In this document: one piece after another, positions 25,573 to 33,569 of the stretch
How positions within the stretch are numbered: position 1 is the stretch's first letter
Layout of the letters: each line of letters begins with the position of its first letter
Source: CAZNPL01 sp964574815
GTDB lineage: Bacteria > Planctomycetota > Phycisphaerae > UBA1845
Reading direction: 5' to 3'
Assembly (NCBI GenBank): GCA_964574815.1
Contig: CAZNPL010000009.1
Coordinates: forward strand, 1-64,000
Length of the DNA stretch: 64,000 bases
Program-made: the position numbers and the translations under genes
The notes under the pieces: generated by a model
Databases searched by the model: none
What the model was told of the DNA's origin: nothing
The model's input: only the letters and a program-made list of their open reading frames with translations

Positions 25573-27234
25573 TCAGACCGGCACGGCGGCCGGGGCACGC
25601 TCGGGCTGCTCCGCGCTTGGTTGTGCAGCACCGAAGAACTTCTCGATCGTCTCCTCTGACGGGGCGCGGGTTGCCAGAGACACGAGCACCAGTGCCGCTG
25701 TGGAAGCGGCGGTGATGGTCGCGACCGGCATCATATCAAGAAACAGAAAATCGCGATCGGCGCCGTATCCGGATTTCGCAAAGAGCCAGAACCAGACTCC
25801 CGCCGCGGTCAGAACGCATGCGTACGCTCCCGCCTTCGTCACACGTCGCCAGTAGACGGCCGCAAACACGAGCGGGAACAGGCTGGCAAACCCGCTGAAA
25901 CACCACACGCCCAGCGTGAACACGCTCCTCCGCCCGGACAGGCCCAGGAAGTAGGTAACGGCTACGATCAATACCACAAAGAGCCTTCCTAGAACCACCT
26001 TCTGCCGATCCGTGAGGCGGTCGTGCGCGATGTAGTGAGAGGCAATATCGTTTGTAAAGATGCTGCCGATGCAGAGAAACTGCGAGTCGAGGCTCGACAT
26101 GATCGCGGCCAGAATGCCGGCCGTCAGCAGCCCGCCGACCACGGGGTCGGCAAGCTTACGGACCAGGACCGCGAGCACGGCGTTGGCATTGGCGAAGTCC
26201 GGCGGAATCACCGCCTTCCCTTGTACGACCGCAGACGTCGCCCACACGCCGATCAAAACACACGGCACCCATACGAGCATGATCATGATCGGATGCGCCA
26301 CCACGGCGAGCCTGAACGTCTTGGCGGACTTGGCCGTCAGCCAGTGCTGGAAGAGGTGCGGGAACATGCCCACGCTCAACGGGATGAACATGTAGGAGAG
26401 GAAGTGCATCTGTCCAATCCCGTGCGGCTTCGCAGGTTTGATCACTGCGGTCTCCGAGTCGGCTTCCCAGGCGGCGAGCTTTTCCTCGTAGTTTCGCCGG
26501 TCCTCTTCCGATACGGCTCGCTTAAGCCTGGTGGGGTTGTACTCCTGGACCATGCGTGTTGCGCTGGCGGGGCCTCCCAGATCGCGCGCGATCATGACAA
26601 ACGTGACGAGTCCCAGGGCCATAAACACCAGCGTCTGAAACGCATTGGCCCAAGCCGTGCCACGGACGCCGCCGAAGAAAACGTAGATCAAGACCACGAT
26701 GCAAATCGCACCTGAGCCGAGCCAGTAGGGAATGGCTCCGTCGGGAAACACCGTCGGGAATGCCCCCTTCGAAACCGCAGTAACCACCGTTCCGGCGCTC
26801 ATCACGCCGATCAGCAGATAGGGAATCACCAGCCCGACCAGGATAGGAAACAGAATCAGCCCCAGCTTGTCCGAGTCGAAACGGTCGCGAAAGAACTGAA
26901 TCTGGGTGACGTAGCCGTACCGCTTACCGTATGACCAGAGCTTGATCCCGACCAGGAAAAAGCACGCGGAATGGATAATGCCCGACCACGATGCCATCTT
27001 GCCGTAGACGCCGATCCCCGCTTTGAACGACTCGCCGGTGCTACCGACCAGCGCGAAGGCCGTCATCGTCGTGCCGAACAGGGACATGAGCAACAGGAAG
27101 GACCCGATGCCGCGAGAAGCGAGGAAATAGTCGGCTGCCGTTCCGCGAAAGAACCGGCTGCTGAGGATGCCAAGCCCCAGGAGGAGCATGAGGTACGCAG
27201 CAATAACCACGACCGCCGTCAGTCCCGCACTCAT
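25573..27234 (-). CDS. Sodium:solute symporter (SSS family)
   Basis: A 553-residue transporter with about 13 predicted helices and the LeuT-fold signature of the SSS family; GSTGESFKAGIGVYG, FFGGVRGTAWANAFQTLVF and AAIMSSLDSQFLCIGSIFTNDI are typical positions, the last containing the Na2-site serines. A long cytoplasmic loop (about residues 238-270) is charged. It would import an organic solute with sodium. Its ATG overlaps the stop of a DUF3311 gene, an established pairing for this group of symporters. Substrate unknown; position suggests it serves the surrounding aromatic-metabolite cluster. Confidence 0.92.
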   Translation of the reverse strand: MSAGLTAVVVIAAYLMLLLGLGILSSRFFRGTAADYFLASRGIGSFLLLMSLFGTTMTAFALVGSTGESFKAGIGVYGKMASWSGIIHSACFFLVGIKLWSYGKRYGYVTQIQFFRDRFDSDKLGLILFPILVGLVIPYLLIGVMSAGTVVTAVSKGAFPTVFPDGAIPYWLGSGAICIVVLIYVFFGGVRGTAWANAFQTLVFMALGLVTFVMIARDLGGPASATRMVQEYNPTRLKRAVSEEDRRNYEEKLAAWEADSETAVIKPAKPHGIGQMHFLSYMFIPLSVGMFPHLFQHWLTAKSAKTFRLAVVAHPIMIMLVWVPCVLIGVWATSAVVQGKAVIPPDFANANAVLAVLVRKLADPVVGGLLTAGILAAIMSSLDSQFLCIGSIFTNDIASHYIAHDRLTDRQKVVLGRLFVVLIVAVTYFLGLSGRRSVFTLGVWCFSGFASLFPLVFAAVYWRRVTKAGAYACVLTAAGVWFWLFAKSGYGADRDFLFLDMMPVATITAASTAALVLVSLATRAPSEETIEKFFGAAQPSAEQPERAPAAVPV

Positions 27235-27476
27235 GAGTGGCGACCTCCCGGCTCGGATTCGACGAGCTCACCGCGCCCCCATTGCTCGACATCCGTCGGC
27301 CAGCAGTATCGCACCGCCATCGCCCACAGAACCGCCGCCGCCACCGAGACGCCCGCGTGGTAGGCCAGGCCGATCGGGACGAACCCGAACACGAACGGCT
27401 CCGCGTCGTCCCACCACCAGAAGTCCTGATGCAGGATCGCCAACACAACGATCAGGCCGTAGACGAACCGTCTCAT
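27231..27476 (-). CDS. DUF3311-like small membrane partner of the symporter
   Basis: An 81-residue protein with two membrane helices (about residues 3-20 and 29-55). The motif WWWDDAEPFVFGFVPIGLAYH is close to the DUF3311 signature. Such proteins are encoded directly before SSS symporters and are thought to be small auxiliary subunits, as with YhdT and PanF. The ATG at 27476 overlaps the stop of the flavoprotein gene (ATGA), and its own stop overlaps the symporter start (ATGA). The frame is open further upstream within the flavoprotein gene, but that extension is not protein-like. Confidence 0.82.
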   Translation of the reverse strand: MRRFVYGLIVVLAILHQDFWWWDDAEPFVFGFVPIGLAYHAGVSVAAAVLWAMAVRYCWPTDVEQWGRGELVESEPGGRHS

Positions 27477-28729
27477 GGCGCCGTCACGCCTCCTTCGAGT
27501 TCGATCGGCTCGGGGAGCTCGACCCATCTGCGCATTCGATCGAACAGCTCCCCTACCTCGTCGTTGAAGACATCGCCGATCAGGATCCGGACGAGATGGT
27601 CCTTGCACTCGGGATGTTCGTTGATGAACTGCGAAAAGCTGAAATCGCGGCTGTAGAATGCGTGCACGAGCTGTCGGATCATCTGCATGCCGTGGGCCAG
27701 CTCCGGCCCGAAAACGCCCAGTCGCTCGCCCGAGAGGTCTCCTGTCGCGAGCGCTTCGTGGATGGCGTCGGCGGCGAGGGCACCGCTCTTCATCGCCAAC
27801 ATCACGCCGGAAGAGTACACCGGGTCGAGGAATCCGAAAGCATCGCCGACGAGGACCCAGCCGTCGCCGGCCACCCGGCGGGATCGGTAGGAGAAATCGC
27901 GAAGGACGCGGGCATCGCTGACGCGTTCTGCGCCGGCGAGGCGCTTTGCGATGCCGGGGCACCGCGCGATCTCGTACTCGAGGGTCTTCAGCGGATCGTT
28001 TCCACGATCCTTGAACAAGAACTCCGGCGGCGCGACCAGCCCGATGCTCGTGACATCGTCGGGCAGCGGAATGGACCAGAACCAGCCCTCGCGCTCAGGC
28101 GTGTGAATCACGATCGTAGCGCCAGCGTTGCGGCCTTCGTCGCGGCAAGCGCCCTTGTAATAAGCATAGATGGCGCTGTTCCTGAGCGCCTTATCGTGAT
28201 AACGCAGTTTGAGCTTGTTCGACAGAAGGGAGGACTGCCCCGTGGCATCGACAACGACTCGGGCGGGATAATCGACCGTCTGGTCATCCACGATCGCCCG
28301 GACGCCGACGGCCCGTGAGCCGACAAACTGCACGTCCTTGACGAGCACACCTTCCCGAACTTCCGCGCCATGTTCACGCGCGTTGTCGAGCATCAGGCGG
28401 TCAAACTCATCGCGGCTTACCTGCCACGTGACCGAGCACTCGCGACTGTCGCGATCCGTGAAGAAGAATGGCTGCGACTCCTTGCCCGACGCCGAGACAA
28501 ACTGAACGCTCTCTTTCCGGGGAAAGGCGGACGCCTTCATCTTGTCGAGCATGCCGAGCCGCTCGAAGACCCAGTAGGTCTCCGGCATCAGCGACTCGCC
28601 CACGGAATGCCGCGGAAATCGTGCTTTCTCGAGCACCAGAACTCGGTGCCCGTGGTCGGCCAGCAGGGTCGCGGTCGTCGCGCCCGCCGGTCCGCCTCCC
28701 ATAATGACGCAGTCGTACGCTTCGCTCAT
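27473..28729 (-). CDS. FAD-dependent oxidoreductase, flavin-halogenase-like
   Basis: A 418-residue flavoprotein. The FAD-binding motif GGGPAGATTATLLADHG begins at residue 11, and GDAFGFLDPVYSSG (295-308) closes the FAD site. It also carries HSVGESLMP (41-49), Lys72 in FPRKESVQF, and GWFWSIP (215-221); the W-x-W-x-I-P pattern and a Lys near this position are marks of FADH2-dependent halogenases. Related ring hydroxylases and geranylgeranyl reductases share parts of this pattern, so halogenation is a possibility and not a fact. No flavin reductase is encoded nearby. It is 58 bases after the chorismate-lyase-like gene and overlaps the DUF3311 gene, which suggests a role in modifying an aromatic product. 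Confidence 0.82.
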   Translation of the reverse strand: MSEAYDCVIMGGGPAGATTATLLADHGHRVLVLEKARFPRHSVGESLMPETYWVFERLGMLDKMKASAFPRKESVQFVSASGKESQPFFFTDRDSRECSVTWQVSRDEFDRLMLDNAREHGAEVREGVLVKDVQFVGSRAVGVRAIVDDQTVDYPARVVVDATGQSSLLSNKLKLRYHDKALRNSAIYAYYKGACRDEGRNAGATIVIHTPEREGWFWSIPLPDDVTSIGLVAPPEFLFKDRGNDPLKTLEYEIARCPGIAKRLAGAERVSDARVLRDFSYRSRRVAGDGWVLVGDAFGFLDPVYSSGVMLAMKSGALAADAIHEALATGDLSGERLGVFGPELAHGMQMIRQLVHAFYSRDFSFSQFINEHPECKDHLVRILIGDVFNDEVGELFDRMRRWVELPEPIELEGGVTAP

Positions 28730-28787
28730 TGATGTCAGGCTCGTTGTCCTCCGATCGTTGCCGGCGTGCTCGTCAGGCCGCTTTGCC

Positions 28788-29354
28788 TCATGCGGCTACG
28801 CCAGTGACTACTTCCAGCAGTTCGATTGCGGGATGATGGTGGCAGTAGATCACTCCCAGCCGCCCGAACGCTCCCTCTGCCGCCTGCCCGCCGAAGTGAC
28901 GCTGCACCAGCGCTGAATCGGCCGGCACGTGAAAATACCACTTCGGATCGATCCGCCGGAACACGGCGTGTCGAATGAGGATCTCACCCAGCGGCCTCAC
29001 TTGAGCCACGATTTCCGCTCGCGCGGCCTCAGTGATGTAGCCGAGGTCCATCCTCACAACGCCGTATTCCACGACCCGGTCGGTACCGGCGAGCGTGAGG
29101 AGGATTTCGCGTCGAAGATCATCACCGTTGTGGTAGTGTTGAAGAACGCGAAGCTCGACCGGCGTGCCGAAATAAGCTTCTAGTGCTTCGGTCATGTGCC
29201 CCGTATGTACCAGGAGGCCGCGACAGGAGTCCGGCATGCCGTCGGGCGGCACGTCACGGAGTTCCAACGACTGGGCGGTGTCGCTCAAGAACCCGTCGCA
29301 AAGGCAGGCCAACGCGCTCTGGGCCGTGTCACAGTTCAAGAGGTTACTTGCCAT
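28788..29354 (-). CDS. Chorismate pyruvate-lyase-like protein (DUF98 family)
   Basis: A 188-residue protein that matches the chorismate lyase fold: EILLTLAGTDRVVEYGVVRM followed by a helix and RPLGEIL (about residues 83-127). In Rv2949c and UbiC-type enzymes this region binds the product 4-hydroxybenzoate after pyruvate is removed from chorismate. The remainder (YFHVPADSALVQRHFGG) also fits an alpha/beta lyase domain. It starts six bases after the radical SAM gene. With the flavoprotein and aryl-activating genes it points to local synthesis of 4-hydroxybenzoate or a near relative. The family assignment is moderate; the reaction is inferred. Confidence 0.68.
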   Translation of the reverse strand: MASNLLNCDTAQSALACLCDGFLSDTAQSLELRDVPPDGMPDSCRGLLVHTGHMTEALEAYFGTPVELRVLQHYHNGDDLRREILLTLAGTDRVVEYGVVRMDLGYITEAARAEIVAQVRPLGEILIRHAVFRRIDPKWYFHVPADSALVQRHFGGQAAEGAFGRLGVIYCHHHPAIELLEVVTGVAA

Positions 29355-29360
29355 GGCGTC

Positions 29361-30686
29361 CTACGTATAGCGAACGTCGCGGAACTCCGGCTCAAAGAAC
29401 AGCGGCAGCAAAGCATCCGCTCGCAACAATCCGGCCCGCGTGAGACGCACATCGTCGCCGTTGACCGAACCAAACTCCTTCTTCGAAATCGTCTCGAACG
29501 CGTCGCCAAACGTCCCGGTGATCTCCACGCCGAACTTGTTGCGGAAGTACGCGGCGTCCACTTTGCCGAGCTTGAGCTGAAGGACGAGCTCGCGCACCAG
29601 ACGCTGGTGCTCGGTCATCGGCAACGCCCGGTTCACAGGCAAGCCACCGTTCTCAATCGCCGCTATGTAATCCTCCCACCGATCGAGGTTTTGAAAGTGC
29701 ACACCCGATAGCTGGGAAAACGAGGCCACGCCGGTGCCGACCATGTCGGCGCCGCGCCACAGAGCATCTCGATATACGAAGGAACTGTCGTCCGAAGGCT
29801 TGACCATGGTGTAGGCGCTGGATACGACGTAACCGGCCTCCTCGAACCTGGCGAACGCGTCGTTCACCCAGGCTCGCTTGGTTGCCCAGTCGGCCACGTT
29901 GATCGACTCTCCCGATTCCTTCATCTGGCGCGTGAAGATCGTGTTGTGGGGCAATTCCATCTGATAGATGGTGAGGCTGTCCGGTTGGAGGGCCAGCGTT
30001 TCGTCAACCGCCTTCTTCCATTTCACCTCGTCGTCGCCGAGCATACCGGCGATCAGATCGACGTTGATCTGTGGGAAGCCGATCTCCCGCGCCCACTCAT
30101 AGGCCTGGTGAATCTCCGGTGAACGATGCGCCCGGCCGTTGATCTCAAGTATCTCGTCGTCAAAATGCTCGATCCCGAGGCTTAGCCGCGTAACGCCGAT
30201 TTCCTTGATCGTTTCGAGCTTGCCCTTCTTGAGCGTGCCCGGTTCGCACTCGAACGTGACTTCTCGGGCATGTTCCCAGGACCAGTGCTCTGAAATCCGA
30301 TCGATCAATCTGCGAAGCTGCTCGCTGCTCAAAAACGACGGTGTGCCACCGCCGAAGTAAACGAAGTCGAACTGCCGGCCAGCCAGGGCTGGTCGACCGG
30401 CATACATTCCAACTTCCCGCGCCAGGGCATTCACGTAAGTATCGACGTCCCGGGCGTTCTTATCCGTGTAGACACGGAAGTAGCAGAACTTGCAGCGCCG
30501 GCGACAGAACGGGATGTGCATGTAAAGGCCCAGCGGCGTCGATTTCCCGTCAGGTGGAGGCGAGTCGATGGCATTCAAAGCAGCGGGAACGTGTTCGTCG
30601 GACCACGCCGAAAACGGCGGGTAATTGGCCACGAAATAGCTTCCAACGTCCGTCTGTGCATCCTCTTTGATGATTTCAGTCTGCAT
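29361..30686 (-). CDS. Radical SAM protein of the HemN/HemW (coproporphyrinogen oxidase-like) family
   Basis: A 441-residue radical SAM enzyme. The cluster motif is C61-x3-C65-x2-C68 followed by Tyr-Phe (HIPFCRRRCKFCYF), then FGGGTPSFLS (about 110-119), which binds SAM. The C-terminal part has the HemN-like domain (ELVLQLKLGKVDAAYFRNKF). The residue after the third Cys pair is Phe rather than the extra Cys of true HemN, so it is not the classic heme enzyme; HemW-like or a specialised methyl- or radical-transferring member is more likely. It leads a cistron with its own strong promoter and is followed within six bases by the chorismate-lyase-like gene. The reaction in this pathway is unknown. 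The ATG at 30686 fits the family length. Confidence 0.87.
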   Translation of the reverse strand: MQTEIIKEDAQTDVGSYFVANYPPFSAWSDEHVPAALNAIDSPPPDGKSTPLGLYMHIPFCRRRCKFCYFRVYTDKNARDVDTYVNALAREVGMYAGRPALAGRQFDFVYFGGGTPSFLSSEQLRRLIDRISEHWSWEHAREVTFECEPGTLKKGKLETIKEIGVTRLSLGIEHFDDEILEINGRAHRSPEIHQAYEWAREIGFPQINVDLIAGMLGDDEVKWKKAVDETLALQPDSLTIYQMELPHNTIFTRQMKESGESINVADWATKRAWVNDAFARFEEAGYVVSSAYTMVKPSDDSSFVYRDALWRGADMVGTGVASFSQLSGVHFQNLDRWEDYIAAIENGGLPVNRALPMTEHQRLVRELVLQLKLGKVDAAYFRNKFGVEITGTFGDAFETISKKEFGSVNGDDVRLTRAGLLRADALLPLFFEPEFRDVRYT

Positions 30687-30765
30687 TGTTCCTACGCGGG
30701 CTATGCGAGTTCGTAATTGCGATTGATCTAAGTTGCCGGTTCCGGCCCACCGGAGAGTACCGGGG

Positions 30766-30793
30766 ATTATAGCAGAATACGCCCGCTTGTCCG
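30766..30793 (-). promoter_or_regulatory. Sigma-70-like promoter with extended -10
   Basis: On the minus strand the sequence contains CGGACA, 16 bases, then TATAAT preceded by TGC, so it is a perfect -10 with the extended TGn element and a partial -35. It lies about 80 bases before the radical SAM gene, in the 298-base gap that separates it from the alcohol dehydrogenase gene. It should drive the radical SAM, lyase, flavoprotein, DUF3311, symporter and downstream genes as one transcript. Confidence 0.55.
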
Positions 30794-30984
30794 TGTCGGA
30801 TCGTGTAAATCTCAACGCTCGAACGGCTTAGGTCACCGACTCGCCCCAGGGGCATCGGATGAATATGGCGTGAGGCCGATCCGAAGTCGTCAGAGCGAGA
30901 GCGAGACCGAGATCAAGCAAGCTCGCAGCCCCCTGCTGCCCACCCGCATTGCCGCCACAAACTCCGATAAACCCGCACGGAACG

Positions 30985-32139
30985 CTAATCGTAGGCCGAT
31001 TGATAGATGCTCAGAAGGTCGCTCGCCGTCACCGGCCGGGGGTTGAACCGCGCCGTCCACTGCTTGGCGGCCGCCTCGGAGAGCAATGGAAGATCGTTCC
31101 TGCTGACTCCGTACTCTCGTAGTCGTCGGGAAATGCCAACGGCGTCCATCCATACTTCTATTCTGCCAGCCAGAGCATCGCCGCTGGAGCACAAGTCATC
31201 GTAAGCTCCAGCCAGGTCCAAAGCGTTGAATCGGATTACGTGGGGCAGCATGACGCCGACGGCAACGCCGTGTGACAGGTTGTAGCGGGCGGTCAGCGGA
31301 TTGGCGCAAGCGTGCGCGGCGCCCAGCATCGAGTGCTCGATCGCCATCCCGGCCACATGGGCGCCCAGCAGCATCTGCGCGCGGGCGCTGTCATTGTCGG
31401 GATCCCGCACGGCCCTCTCGTAAGCCGGCTCAAGAAGTCGCCATGCCTGCCCGGAGAATTCCCGCGACACTTCGTTACGGCGCGTGGATGCTGCTGTCTC
31501 GACGGCGTGGGCAATGGCATCCATCCCGGCCGCGACGGCCACACCATGCGGCTGACTGCGTGTCAGGTCCGGGTCGAGGATTGCCACGCGAGGCCGAAGT
31601 CCGCCTTGGGCGGGCAGGCGTCGATCGCCACAGGCCATCTTCTGGTGAGTGTCAGGATCGCTGATGAGGGCGAACGACTGCGCTTCGCTGCCCGTTCCCG
31701 CCGTGGTCGGGACAGCGATCATGGGCAGCATGGGCTTGAGCGCCTTATCTTCACCCCAATAGTCCGCGATTTCGCCGCCGTTGGTGAGCACGAGATTGAT
31801 CCCTTTGGCGCAGTCCATGGAGCTGCCGCCCCCGAGCCCGACGATGAAGTCAACTTCGTTTCGACGTGCGATTTCGAGACCGGCGATTATCTCGCGCGTC
31901 GTCGGATTCTCTCGGACGCGGTCGTACACCGTCACTTTCAGCACGGCATTTGAGAGGCTTTCCACGGCCCTTTCGACATGACCGGCAGCTTGAATCCCCG
32001 GGTCGGTCACGAGCAACACCCGCTCGGCGCCTTCGTCACGCGCCAGCCGGCCAAGCTCGCCGAGACGCCCGGCACCGAAAACCACGCGCGTCGGGGATGC
32101 CGACAGGATCTCTGGAAGTTCCGGCTCGGTCGACATCAT
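30985..32139 (-). CDS. Iron-containing (group III) alcohol dehydrogenase
   Basis: A 384-residue NAD(P)-dependent alcohol dehydrogenase. It has the nucleotide-binding GLGGGSSMDCAKGINL and the metal ligands in GMDAIAHAVE (Asp and His), GAAHACANPL (His) and LSHGVAVGV (His), as in FucO-type enzymes. It would interconvert an aldehyde and an alcohol in the cytoplasm. The ATG at 32139 overlaps the reductase stop codon (ATGA), so it should reduce the aldehyde made by that enzyme. The substrate is inferred to be aromatic from the neighbours. Confidence 0.92.
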   Translation of the reverse strand: MMSTEPELPEILSASPTRVVFGAGRLGELGRLARDEGAERVLLVTDPGIQAAGHVERAVESLSNAVLKVTVYDRVRENPTTREIIAGLEIARRNEVDFIVGLGGGSSMDCAKGINLVLTNGGEIADYWGEDKALKPMLPMIAVPTTAGTGSEAQSFALISDPDTHQKMACGDRRLPAQGGLRPRVAILDPDLTRSQPHGVAVAAGMDAIAHAVETAASTRRNEVSREFSGQAWRLLEPAYERAVRDPDNDSARAQMLLGAHVAGMAIEHSMLGAAHACANPLTARYNLSHGVAVGVMLPHVIRFNALDLAGAYDDLCSSGDALAGRIEVWMDAVGISRRLREYGVSRNDLPLLSEAAAKQWTARFNPRPVTASDLLSIYQSAYD

Positions 32140-33569
32140 GCGGCGGGCTCGAGCGCATTTTCCGATTGAAAGGCGCGTTGCCGATACAGGTGCTCGAAGA
32201 GATTACCCTCGTGGGGCTGGTCCCAACTGATCTGGTAAGTCGGAATGGCCCCGATGTTCAGTCGATCCACGTTGGATGAGGCCATCAACGCATTGGTGAA
32301 CTTTTTGTCGCGCGTGATCGCGCTGACGACGAGAGTTCTGCCAATGGCGTCCGGCATCTCGGCGGTTGGACATTCGATGACGCTCGCGTACGGGAAAAGA
32401 AACTCCCGGTTGGCCAGCGGATGGTTTCGGTCCTCGCACCAGATGAGCGTCGGCAGGAGGTAGGCACAGTCGCCCAGCGTGGCCAGTCGCAACAAATTGC
32501 GGTGCTGCTGCGTCAGGTCCTGTGCCCCAGGCGTTTTCAGGCCGTGGTCGATGGCCGCCGATATCTGCTCGGCAACCGTCGGGTTGGCGAAGGCCGCGAG
32601 CTGGGCGTTTTCGTCCTCGGCCGGCCGAGCGCGAATCTGGGCCAATCGGACGGCTAAGGCCTCGGCCAGGTCACGACCGTGTCTGGGTGTCCATACGGCG
32701 GAAGCGTTGATGCACGACCGCCCGCCGTTGGCCGCGATGGAGCCCACAATGACATCGAGATACTGCTCCCACTCGTCGGCCGCATCGTCTCCGAGAAGAA
32801 CCTTGCTGTAGCCAGCGCCGTGCAGCTCGACCCGTGGATCGTCCCGGTAGGCGCGCGTCGTCTGGTCGCTACCAAAAAGCATCGAGCGATCTGTGTTCCG
32901 CAACAGCTCACCGGCTCCCGTGTGGTCGGTCGGGTAGAACCCGAACGCTTCCCGCGGTACGCCGGCCGCGGCGAACGACTCGATGATGCGGTAGGGCGTC
33001 CAGGGCTCCTCTCGCCCCGGCTTGAGGACAATGGGGGCCTTGAGCACCACGGCGGGTACCCATAGGGAGTGCACACCCGGCGAGTTGCTCGGCAGCACGG
33101 CTCCGAACACCCGGCCGACGCGATAGAAACTGAGCTGTCCGCCCAGATGGTTGCCGTAGCCCTTGTCCAGAATCTCGAGATCGAATCCACGCGTGAGACC
33201 GCGCACCACGGCCTCGATCTCATTCATGACTTTGTGGATCTTCCTGGCGTTGTTGCGGCAGTACGACACCGGCATGCCCGTGGTCGCCGAGAGCTGGCTT
33301 ACGTAGTTCTCGAATGATTGAAACTCGTTTCCGATGGGGAGCGTGGCATTCAGGAAGATGTCAGCCGCCTTGCGGCACATGGCCATCAGCTCCGCGACCG
33401 TAAATCTCTCGAGCACGTCGTCGTGCATCCGCCGAATGTCGCGGGCGACCATTCCGCTGTTCGCCTGGCTGACCATACACACCGACGTAGCGTCGGCGTG
33501 GTGCACCAGCTTCACCTTCTCGACGGATTCGTAAGGCTCACCGCAGCGCAGAATCGGAATGTGCAGCAT
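32136..33569 (-). CDS. Aldehyde dehydrogenase-fold acyl/aryl reductase (LuxC-like)
   Basis: A 477-residue protein with the aldehyde dehydrogenase fold. NAD(P)-binding features are VLPSNSPGVHSLWVPAVVLK and KPGREEP (K183), and the catalytic Cys is C286 in NGGRSCINAS. The classic general-base Glu region of oxidising aldehyde dehydrogenases is not recognisable. That and the LuxE-like neighbour suggest an acyl or aryl carboxylate reductase that takes an activated acid to the aldehyde through a thioester on C286, as LuxC does. The ATG at 33569 lies in TGATG with the LuxE-like stop, so translation is coupled; a TTG at 33572 is an alternative. Confidence 0.82.
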   Translation of the reverse strand: MLHIPILRCGEPYESVEKVKLVHHADATSVCMVSQANSGMVARDIRRMHDDVLERFTVAELMAMCRKAADIFLNATLPIGNEFQSFENYVSQLSATTGMPVSYCRNNARKIHKVMNEIEAVVRGLTRGFDLEILDKGYGNHLGGQLSFYRVGRVFGAVLPSNSPGVHSLWVPAVVLKAPIVLKPGREEPWTPYRIIESFAAAGVPREAFGFYPTDHTGAGELLRNTDRSMLFGSDQTTRAYRDDPRVELHGAGYSKVLLGDDAADEWEQYLDVIVGSIAANGGRSCINASAVWTPRHGRDLAEALAVRLAQIRARPAEDENAQLAAFANPTVAEQISAAIDHGLKTPGAQDLTQQHRNLLRLATLGDCAYLLPTLIWCEDRNHPLANREFLFPYASVIECPTAEMPDAIGRTLVVSAITRDKKFTNALMASSNVDRLNIGAIPTYQISWDQPHEGNLFEHLYRQRAFQSENALEPAA

